From an uncultured Pseudomonadota bacterium (lineage in GTDB: Bacteria > Bdellovibrionota_B > Oligoflexia > Oligoflexales > Bog-1112): a stretch of DNA of 12,566 nt. The DNA is taken from assembly GCA_937896265.1 (NCBI GenBank), contig CALBMD010000204.1, positions 1 to 12,566 on the forward strand, written 5' to 3'. The position numbers and the translations under genes were made by a program. Positions 6,984-12,566 of the stretch are shown piece by piece; the stretch's first letter is position 1; each line of letters opens with the position of its first letter. The notes beneath the pieces are model-generated. The model had not been told where the DNA came from. It saw only the letters and a program-made list of their open reading frames with translations, and ran no database searches.

Positions 6984-7016
6984 AGCTCAAAGCATGGAAT
7001 GCTTGCCCTGTGAGCT
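6984..7016. repeat. Nested inverted repeat next to the sigma-54 promoter
   Basis: An outer pair, AGCTCA (6984-6989) and TGAGCT (7011-7016), encloses an inner perfect dyad, AAGCAT-GGA-ATGCTT (6990-7004), with six unpaired bases on the right side. The structure ends exactly where the -24 box begins. It may be an operator or a DNA-bending site between enhancer and promoter. No T-run follows on either strand, so a terminator is unlikely. Confidence 0.4.
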
Positions 7017-7032
7017 TGGCACGTAAATTGCT
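7017..7032 (+). promoter_or_regulatory. Sigma-54 promoter of the flagellar operon
   Basis: TGGCACG (7017-7023), four bases, then TTGCT (7028-7032) matches the -24/-12 consensus TGGCACG-N4-TTGCW at every defined position, with the invariant GG and GC 12 bases apart. The predicted transcription start is near 7043, giving a leader of about 36 bases before the proposed ATT start of the TPR gene. A sigma-54 promoter heading an operon that contains its own sigma-54 activator and rod/MS-ring genes fits the middle tier of many flagellar hierarchies. Confidence 0.85.
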
Positions 7033-7066
7033 TTTCTTTTCTTAGGGCCTCTACCTTAACATGTGC

Positions 7067-7081
7067 TGAGGAACAAAAATT
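7067..7081 (+). promoter_or_regulatory. Ribosome binding site with proposed ATT start codon
   Basis: TGAGGAA (7067-7073) is a strong Shine-Dalgarno sequence, with the ATT at 7079-7081 at ideal spacing (six bases after AGGA). The TGA inside it is the in-frame stop that ends upstream extension, and together with ATG TGC just before it makes a two-codon ORF (7061-7069). No other good ribosome site precedes the TPR frame: the first ATG at 7139 has none. CTG at 7085 is a less well spaced alternative start. Confidence 0.55.
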
Positions 7082-9406
7082 CGCCTGCGGATAAAAAAAC
7101 TTGTCCTTCTACTCCTGCTGTCTAGCCAGACTAGCCCAATGATGGCTAGAGGGCGCTTTGCTGAGTTAGTTCTGAGGTTTACAGAGGAAGTTCCCTTTTC
7201 TTCTGCTGAGAATATCGGTGCAAATTCTATCCTTGTACGGCTGCCCAAATCTAATGCCACAGCTCTTGCTCCTCTTAACTACTATGACCCAAGACTAGTT
7301 GACCGTATTTTGACAAGAGACCTAGGACCTGGAGGCTGTGAATTTGAACTTTTCTTAAAAAGCAGAGAAATAAAGGGTAGTGTGCGGGCAATGACAATGC
7401 CCTTTCGTCTCGTTATTGATCTGTTTGATAAAAATTACGCCTTAGACCTTGATCCACAAACAGGCTTGCCTCTTGCTAACGTTGGCCTTGAAGAAGATAC
7501 AGCGGTACTAAATCAAAACCATGAACGCTCTGTATCACAACAACCAGCCTTTCAGCCTTTAGATTTTGAAAATAAGCAAGAACCAGCAAAAACACCTGAT
7601 ACCCCAAGCCTTGCGCCCAAGCATAAACTTTTGCAAGCTGAACCAGCACCAAATTATAAGAGCACCCTTTTGAGCTTAGATGAGGTGGCTGAAGGGCGAG
7701 CTTCTTACTGGACTAAATATCCAATCTACATTTATCCGATTGTTATAGACAGTTTTCGTGGCCGCAAGAATGCGGTTGACAACACACAAATAAAACCTCA
7801 AGTGCAAAGCGAAGCGCAAAAAGATGCAGAGATGGCGCTTAAGCTTTTTAGCTTTGGTCATGAAAAACGGAGCCTAAAGCTCTATCAAGCCGTACTTAGC
7901 CAAGATGCCACAATCTTTGACAAGGATGTTTTACATCTTTGGGCTTTAGCTGAATTGCATTTTGCACATGGCGATTTGATACTTGCTGATGGCTATTTTA
8001 AAGCCATCAACAATAAATTTCCTGAGTCAGATTTGGCCAATTTTGCTTCGCTGCGCCGCTTGGACATCAAGGCCATTAAAATAATAGCAAATAACCAAGC
8101 TAAGGAGCTAACAAAGCTCGCCTTAGAGCTAGACAGCATCAAGAGCCAAGTTGCTGAAATTTCCGCGCAAAAAGACATACGTACAGCTTTTTGGACGAAA
8201 GAAAATCTCCAGGATCAAGAATCTATTGGCTATATTGAAGATGCCCTTAGCAAGGATCTTTTGCTCTTGTGGCCAGAAATTGAAAGCAAAAGAACAGCAT
8301 TTTTAGCTCTAAGTTTGATCCTTAAAGGTAAACTCGCTAAAAAGCACCCTTGGTCTAGTGAGAGTGCAACCCTAGCTGGTAAATTTTTTAGTACCTATGA
8401 TAGCGACTCAGGAAAACCTTATTTTGTGCCACTTAAAAAGGAAGTCATTGCAAGGTTAGCTGATGCTTTAACCCAAGCTTCTTTGCAAGAAGATTACATT
8501 AGTACTATAAGAATTTTTGACGAAATACCTAAAGGGTTAAAGAGCGTTGCTAAGGATCCAGAAGTTGCTTGGGCATTAGCACAGGCTTACCGCCAATTAG
8601 GAAAAACAGCTACTGCCCTAAAGCATTACGAAATAGCAGCTAGTAAGTATCCCAAAGGCCTTAAAAAGTTTAAGGCCACTTTTTGGGCAGCCGTTATTAA
8701 CAGTACATTAGCTGCTAAATTTACTCAGCCTAGTGAAGGCTTAGCTAAAGAACGAGCTATGGCAGCTAGCAAGGATTTTGACAATCAACTAAGGCTATCA
8801 TGGTCTTTGTTAAGTGATGAAGATAAAAAGAGTGTTTTCAGCCTCTATAAATCGGAATTTGAAGACACCTTAACAGCACCAACTCTCCTTAAGACCCCTG
8901 CTTTAATTGTGTTAGATGCATGGACTCAAAGTTTAAGCACAGAACTTGCTGTTATAGATGAAAGGCAAGGAGAAAATTGGCAAAAATCCTATTCGCCATC
9001 CGCGCAAACAGTGCGCTTGATTACCAAATTAGCAGCGCGTTTTACAGAACTTGGGCTCATCTCAGAGCGACGCCAAAGCGTTTTCTTGCTGAAAAAAATC
9101 AAGCCTAGCTTACTCGAAAAAGATAGAGATGCGCAAAAAGCATGGTCCAAGATGCTTGTTGAATTGGCTGAAGATTATCGCAAAGACGATCAACTTCTTG
9201 AAGCGGCAGAACTATATACATTTGCCGCAACAAATTCTATCAACTGGGAAGATAGGGCTGAATCCTTATATAAGGGTGGCCTTCTTCTTTATAAAGTTGG
9301 ACGCAGGCAGGAAGCAGTGGCGGCGTTTACGGCAGCAAGCCAAGATGGCAACAATCTTTTTTATGCGAATTTGGCTAAAGAGCGTTTACATCAACTTTCA
9401 CCATAA
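7079..9406 (+). CDS. Secreted TPR protein, first gene of flagellar operon
   Basis: I do not recognise this as a named family. From the proposed ATT start it has 775 aa. It opens with a classic signal peptide (MRLRIKKLVLLLLLSSQTS), so a periplasmic or outer-membrane-facing location is inferred. From the first ATG (7139) the protein would have 755 aa and no export signal. The mature N-terminal part (about 25-125) looks beta-rich, with RLVIDLFD near its end, loosely like an AMIN or beta-sandwich module. A Pro/Gln/Glu-rich linker follows (about 140-195). Most of the rest is helical, with TPR-like repeats clearest near 240-330, 497-527 (AQAYRQLGKTATALKHYEIAASKYPKG) and 700-770 (SLYKGGLLLYKVGRRQEAVAAFTAAS). 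It is led by the sigma-54 promoter and followed 12 bases later by the activator gene. A flagellar motor scaffold or assembly role, as for the TPR protein PflA of Campylobacter, is a hypothesis. Confidence 0.85.
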   Translation: MRLRIKKLVLLLLLSSQTSPMMARGRFAELVLRFTEEVPFSSAENIGANSILVRLPKSNATALAPLNYYDPRLVDRILTRDLGPGGCEFELFLKSREIKGSVRAMTMPFRLVIDLFDKNYALDLDPQTGLPLANVGLEEDTAVLNQNHERSVSQQPAFQPLDFENKQEPAKTPDTPSLAPKHKLLQAEPAPNYKSTLLSLDEVAEGRASYWTKYPIYIYPIVIDSFRGRKNAVDNTQIKPQVQSEAQKDAEMALKLFSFGHEKRSLKLYQAVLSQDATIFDKDVLHLWALAELHFAHGDLILADGYFKAINNKFPESDLANFASLRRLDIKAIKIIANNQAKELTKLALELDSIKSQVAEISAQKDIRTAFWTKENLQDQESIGYIEDALSKDLLLLWPEIESKRTAFLALSLILKGKLAKKHPWSSESATLAGKFFSTYDSDSGKPYFVPLKKEVIARLADALTQASLQEDYISTIRIFDEIPKGLKSVAKDPEVAWALAQAYRQLGKTATALKHYEIAASKYPKGLKKFKATFWAAVINSTLAAKFTQPSEGLAKERAMAASKDFDNQLRLSWSLLSDEDKKSVFSLYKSEFEDTLTAPTLLKTPALIVLDAWTQSLSTELAVIDERQGENWQKSYSPSAQTVRLITKLAARFTELGLISERRQSVFLLKKIKPSLLEKDRDAQKAWSKMLVELAEDYRKDDQLLEAAELYTFAATNSINWEDRAESLYKGGLLLYKVGRRQEAVAAFTAASQDGNNLFYANLAKERLHQLSP

Positions 9407-9418
9407 AAGGGGACGCAA

Positions 9419-10519
9419 ATGGTGACCACGAGTAAATTTAGTTATACGCAAAACCCAACTGCCGCAAGCTATCCAAATGCGAGCACCTACCTTGATTTCA
9501 TTCAGAATCGCCAGGGCCGGCGGCCAGAACGTGAAAAGTCAAATAAGCTTTTTGAAGCTGCTGATGAAAAGATGATGCGCATCCAAGATATCATCTGGCA
9601 GATCGCTGATACCAAAGTCCCTGTGCTTATTACAGGTGAGATAGGAGTAGGCAAGGAATTGATTGCTAAGGCAATCCATGACGCAGCTAACCAAAAAAAT
9701 AAACCTTTTGTGACTCTAAACTGCGCTTCAATGCCTGCAGCTCTATTAGAAAGTGAACTCTTTGGCTTTGAAAAAGGTGCTTTTGCTGGCGCTAATCAAC
9801 GCCATCTTGGCAAGTTTGAGCAAGCAGGTGACGGCACATTGTTACTTGATGAAATCACTGAGATAAGCCCTTCGCTGCAAGCAAAGCTTTTGCGTGTTTT
9901 GCAGGAAAAAGAAATTGAGCGCTTAGGCGGTAAAGGGCCAGTGCCTATTAATACAAGAATTATTGTATCGACAAATAAAGACATTGTACAAGCAGTAAGC
10001 CAGGGACGTTTTCGTCAGGATCTATACTATCGTTTATATGTACTGCACATTGAAGTGCCGCCTTTAAGAGAACGACCAAAAGATGTTGAGCTACTTGCAA
10101 AAAAATTTCTTGATGATTGCAAACGCAATTTTCAAAGACCAGGCCTTACTCTTTCTGAAGATGCCATACATAAATTAGCCCAGCATTCTTGGCCAGGCAA
10201 TGTTCGAGAGTTGCAAAATATCATTCAGCGCGCAGTGGTCATGTCATCACAGGACCTTATTCGTGCAGTAAGTATTCCAATCGAAGGAGAAACACCAATG
10301 GTGTCTCTCGATTGGGTTAATACGCTACCAATTGGTCAAACTCTTCGTATGGTAGAAACACACTTTATCTTGGAAACACTTAAGCATCATCGAGGCAATA
10401 GAACTCATGCTGCTAAAACTTTGGGGATCAGTCTTCGAACTCTTCGCAATAAGATTAACGAATTTACAACTGAAGGGTTTGACGTGACAGCGCCTCTCTG
10501 CGGGAGAGCGACTAGATGA
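9419..10519 (+). CDS. Sigma-54 dependent flagellar transcription activator without receiver domain
   Basis: This AAA+ activator remodels sigma-54 RNA polymerase. After about 45 unrecognised residues comes the AAA+ domain: Walker A GEIGVGKE (73-80), ESELFGFEKGAFAGA (111-125), Walker B TLLLDE (140-145), FRQDLYYRL with arginine-finger region (198-206) and LRERPKDVE (216-224), then WPGNVREL (258-265). The C-terminal Fis-type helix-turn-helix (GNRTHAAKTLGISLRTLRNKI, 326-346, seen here as two adjoining stretches) resembles those of FlrC, FlbD and FleR. There is no phospho-receiver or GAF domain, unlike FlrC/FleR, so control by phosphorylation is not expected. The sigma-54 contact loop is GAFAGA rather than GAFTGA (Ala replaces Thr at 123). 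The start has AAGGGGA upstream; the stop overlaps flgB as ATGA. It is likely to act on its own operon. Confidence 0.93.
   Translation: MVTTSKFSYTQNPTAASYPNASTYLDFIQNRQGRRPEREKSNKLFEAADEKMMRIQDIIWQIADTKVPVLITGEIGVGKELIAKAIHDAANQKNKPFVTLNCASMPAALLESELFGFEKGAFAGANQRHLGKFEQAGDGTLLLDEITEISPSLQAKLLRVLQEKEIERLGGKGPVPINTRIIVSTNKDIVQAVSQGRFRQDLYYRLYVLHIEVPPLRERPKDVELLAKKFLDDCKRNFQRPGLTLSEDAIHKLAQHSWPGNVRELQNIIQRAVVMSSQDLIRAVSIPIEGETPMVSLDWVNTLPIGQTLRMVETHFILETLKHHRGNRTHAAKTLGISLRTLRNKINEFTTEGFDVTAPLCGRATR
10491..10510 (+). promoter_or_regulatory. Hairpin covering the flgB ribosome site
   Basis: CTCTC (10494-10498), five loop bases and GAGAG (10504-10508) form a perfect stem, extendable by two GC pairs past a bulged C. 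The 3' arm contains the only Shine-Dalgarno sequence of flgB (GGGAGAG, start ATG at 10516). Ribosomes finishing the activator gene would melt it, tying flgB translation to that of the activator. Confidence 0.45.
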
Positions 10520-10944
10520 TCGAGTTAAAAGGCCTCTTCAATTTTTCAGATCGCCTACAAATGGCCGCTTTAGATCAGCGGGTGACGAAGAGTCAGGTCT
10601 TGCATGGAAACATTGCAAATGCTGAAACCCCAGGCTTTCGCGCTATTGGCTATGAATTTGAAGAACAGCTCCGAGATATCTATGGAGCAACTGAAGAGGG
10701 CTTGGCTCTAGAAGTTACCCATCCTGAGCACAAAAAGCAGCCTTTTGCTAATGCTAACGGTGAAATGACACCGGATGTGTTTGTAAGGCCAAGTGAGAGT
10801 GTCGGTCATGACGGCAATACGGTTGATGTGGATATTGAGATGCAGGAATTAGCTGAAAACCAGATTCTCTATCGAGCAACGATTGAATCGATTAATAAAA
10901 AGATTGCTATGATCCGCTATGCCATCCATGGAGGTAGAGGATGA
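10516..10944 (+). CDS. flgB: Flagellar proximal rod protein FlgB
   Basis: FlgB is a subunit of the proximal rod, which crosses the periplasm as part of the drive shaft and is exported by the flagellar type III system. The 142-aa protein has the rod-family N-terminal motif VLHGNIANAETPGFRAIGYEFEEQL (about 28-52) and the C-terminal amphipathic helix with VDVDIEMQELAENQILYRATIESINKKIAMIRYAI. The middle part is family-typical (GNTVDVD). The ATG overlaps the activator stop as ATGA, and its own stop overlaps flgC in the same way, so the three are translationally coupled. Confidence 0.96.
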   Translation: MIELKGLFNFSDRLQMAALDQRVTKSQVLHGNIANAETPGFRAIGYEFEEQLRDIYGATEEGLALEVTHPEHKKQPFANANGEMTPDVFVRPSESVGHDGNTVDVDIEMQELAENQILYRATIESINKKIAMIRYAIHGGRG

Positions 10945-11378
10945 GTTTCTTTAAGTCCATGAACATATCTGCTTCTGGTTTAGCAGCTCAAAGACTGCGA
11001 ATGAATGTGTTAAGTACCAATTTAGCCAATGCTCAAACGACAAGAACCCCAGAGGGTGGGCCTTATCGCCGTCAAGACGTTGTTTTTTCAGCTGTTCCAA
11101 CTGGCAACCCTTTTGAAGACTTTCTTGATGAAACAATGGATACACAGCTAAGAAAAGTTTCTGTTGTCGATATCCACCAAGATACTAAGGCGCCAAAAGA
11201 AGTTTATAATCCAGCGCATAAAGATGCCGATGCCAATGGCTATGTAAAAATGCCAAACATCGAAGTAATGGCCGAAATGGTGAATATGATCACGGCAACA
11301 AGAGCTTATGAAGCTAATATTACGGCACTTAATGAAGCTAAAAGCATGGCTATGAAAACGCTAGAGATTGGTAGATAA
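10941..11378 (+). CDS. flgC: Flagellar proximal rod protein FlgC
   Basis: FlgC is the second proximal rod subunit. The 145-aa protein starts with the flagellar basal-body rod motif MNISASGLAAQRLRMNVLSTNLANAQTTRTPEGGPYRRQ (7-45, quoted here as adjoining pieces of the N-terminal rod helix and its turn). It ends with the matching C-terminal helix YVKMPNIEVMAEMVNMI, then TATRAYEANITALNEAKS, ending LEIGR. Length and both terminal motifs are normal. GGAGG and AGAGG lie just before the ATG, which overlaps the flgB stop. The gene order flgB-flgC-fliE-fliF is widely conserved. Confidence 0.97.
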   Translation: MSFFKSMNISASGLAAQRLRMNVLSTNLANAQTTRTPEGGPYRRQDVVFSAVPTGNPFEDFLDETMDTQLRKVSVVDIHQDTKAPKEVYNPAHKDADANGYVKMPNIEVMAEMVNMITATRAYEANITALNEAKSMAMKTLEIGR

Positions 11379-11395
11379 CAAAAAAGAGGTCTCTG

Positions 11396-11719
11396 ATGAG
11401 TTCTACAATTGGCCAAAAATTTAACCAATCTGCTATTAAAGATTTGCTAGGTAGTGGCTTTAAAGAAACGCAAATTGGCGAAAAGAGCACAAGTAAGGAC
11501 AAGAGCTTTCTTGACTATGTTAAAGATTCGATAAATGAAGTAGATCAAGCACAAAAAAGTTCAGACAAAATGACAACGAATCTTGCCACAGGTGCCAATG
11601 AAAACATCCACGAAACCATGTTAGCTTTATCAAAAGCAGAGCTTAGTTTTAATCTGATGGTACAGGTTCGTAATAAGGCGCTTGAAGCCTATCAAGAAGT
11701 GATGAGAATGCCAGTTTAA
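11396..11719 (+). CDS. fliE: Flagellar hook-basal body protein FliE
   Basis: FliE joins the MS ring to the proximal rod and is one of the first proteins exported by the flagellar type III machine. The 107-aa protein has the typical layout: a variable N-terminus (about 1-35), then SFLDYVKDSINEVDQAQKSSD (37-57, shown as adjoining pieces), then NIHETMLALSKAELSFNL and the C-terminal VRNKALEAYQEVMRMPV, the standard FliE ending. AGAGGT precedes the ATG. It lies 17 bases after flgC and 42 before fliF. Confidence 0.95.
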   Translation: MSSTIGQKFNQSAIKDLLGSGFKETQIGEKSTSKDKSFLDYVKDSINEVDQAQKSSDKMTTNLATGANENIHETMLALSKAELSFNLMVQVRNKALEAYQEVMRMPV

Positions 11720-11761
11720 CCATTGATCATAGCCGCTTAAGCATGATTTCATAGGTAGTAC

Positions 11762-12566
11762 ATGGATAAAATCAATCAAATATTTGCCAACATACAAGGA
11801 TCCATAGGAAAAATCTGGGAATCTCTTTCAGCTACAAAGAAAATTCTGCTTTTTTCTGGGCTAGCGATCACTGCCGTACTTGTCGCGTCAATCACTTATT
11901 TTCAAGACAATTCAAACCGCATGGCACTTTTTGTTGAGCTTTCAGCTGAAGACATGGCAGCTATTAGCAATTTTTTGTCTAAAAACAACTATGCTAACTA
12001 TCAGGTAGATGAGGCTAAAAAAACTATTACGGTTCCTAGTGAGGATATTAGCCGTATTCGAGTCATGCTTTCTGAGGAAGGGTTACCACAAAAAGGGGTA
12101 GTCGGTTGGGAAAAATTTGATACAGGTGATTTTACCCAAACTGAGTTTGAGCAAAAAATTCAAAAATTAAGGGCTATTCAAGGAGAGCTTGCTAGAACAA
12201 TATCCGCAATGGATGGCATCACTTCAGCACGAGTTCACATCGTTATGCCACAAAGTAGCGTTTTTGTGCGAGATGAAAAAAAACCAACAGCTGCTGTTTA
12301 TCTCAAGACAAAAAGAGGCTTTGATATTGGTTCAAAGCAAATTAAAGGAATTCAACACCTCGTTTCAAATTCTGTTGAAGGTTTAGAACCAAATCAAATC
12401 AGCATCTTAAGCTCAGATGGCAAGCTAATTTCAGAAGTAGAGTCAGAAGATGAGTCTGTGAAACAATCTAAGGATCTTTTGCAATATAAAAGGCAAATCG
12501 AAAAAGTATTAGAGGAACGCATTAGGGCTATTGTTGGCAAGGTTGTTGGCCCTGACAGAGTGGAAG
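11762..12566 (+). CDS. fliF: Flagellar MS-ring protein FliF (N-terminal part, runs off the window)
   Basis: FliF builds the MS ring, the inner-membrane base of the flagellum and housing of the export gate. The first 268 residues are visible and the frame is open to the window end. A membrane segment at about 27-46 is followed by the YscJ/FliF ring-building domain (about 48-220). Landmarks are SEEGLPQKGVVGWEKFDTGDF (118-138, as adjoining pieces), FEQKIQKLRAIQGELARTI, and SARVHIVMPQSSVF. The usual NYQRALEGELARTI appears as KLRAIQGELARTI, a mild change. AGGT lies before the ATG. The gene was absent from simple ORF lists only because it has no stop in the window. The C-terminal FliG-binding part lies outside. 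Confidence 0.96.
   Translation, partial: MDKINQIFANIQGSIGKIWESLSATKKILLFSGLAITAVLVASITYFQDNSNRMALFVELSAEDMAAISNFLSKNNYANYQVDEAKKTITVPSEDISRIRVMLSEEGLPQKGVVGWEKFDTGDFTQTEFEQKIQKLRAIQGELARTISAMDGITSARVHIVMPQSSVFVRDEKKPTAAVYLKTKRGFDIGSKQIKGIQHLVSNSVEGLEPNQISILSSDGKLISEVESEDESVKQSKDLLQYKRQIEKVLEERIRAIVGKVVGPDRVE

Noticed and set aside
6857..7016. Sigma-70 promoter for hldE
   Set aside because: It must exist near here, but I found no -35/-10 pair better than 4 of 6 plus 3 of 6 with good spacing, so its position is left open.
7061..7069. TGA at 7067 as a selenocysteine or readthrough codon with start ATG 7061
   Set aside because: No SECIS-like hairpin is visible, TGA ends several other genes here (prmA, regulator, activator), and the ATG has no well-spaced ribosome site.
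11720..11761. Terminator or promoter between fliE and fliF
   Set aside because: The 42-base gap has no stable hairpin, T-run or sigma-54/sigma-28 boxes; it looks like plain operon spacing.

Overview
The window looks like chromosomal DNA of a flagellated Gram-negative bacterium. It carries a heptose-biosynthesis enzyme (so an LPS-type outer membrane), a sigma-54 dependent flagellar operon, and a moderately AT-rich, densely packed gene set with frequent TTG and GTG starts. A deltaproteobacterial or Bdellovibrio-like relative would fit, but no rRNA or other marker settles the lineage. No transposase, integrase, CRISPR array, tRNA or rRNA was seen.

Left part (1 to about 6860, all minus strand). 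Read in the direction of transcription, the order is hldE - rlmH - OmpR-type response regulator - histidine kinase, then smr - prmA - rsmE - a HAMP-type membrane protein cut by the window start. Spacing is tight: hldE/rlmH overlap by 11 bases, and regulator/kinase and prmA/rsmE both overlap through a TTGA start-stop junction. The only clear internal break is an 81-base gap upstream of smr. It holds two tandem DnaA boxes one helical turn apart, sitting in the spacer of a candidate promoter.

Centre (6857 to 7078). This divergent control region has a near-perfect sigma-54 promoter (TGGCACG-N4-TTGCT, 7017-7032) pointing right. About 75-105 bases upstream of the predicted transcription start are three TGACG/CGTCA half-sites at an 11-base period, placed as enhancer sites usually are. 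Further inverted repeats lie in between.

Right part (7079 to the end, plus strand). One operon follows: a large secreted TPR protein, a sigma-54 activator without a receiver domain, then flgB, flgC, fliE and the start of fliF. The last four encode rod proteins, the rod/MS-ring adaptor and the MS ring. The TPR gene seems to begin at a rare ATT codon: only from there does it have a good Shine-Dalgarno sequence and a signal peptide. The activator carries GAFAGA instead of the sigma-54-contacting GAFTGA. The secreted TPR protein, with its N-terminal beta-rich domain, could be a periplasmic motor or assembly factor; this is the least explained part of the window.
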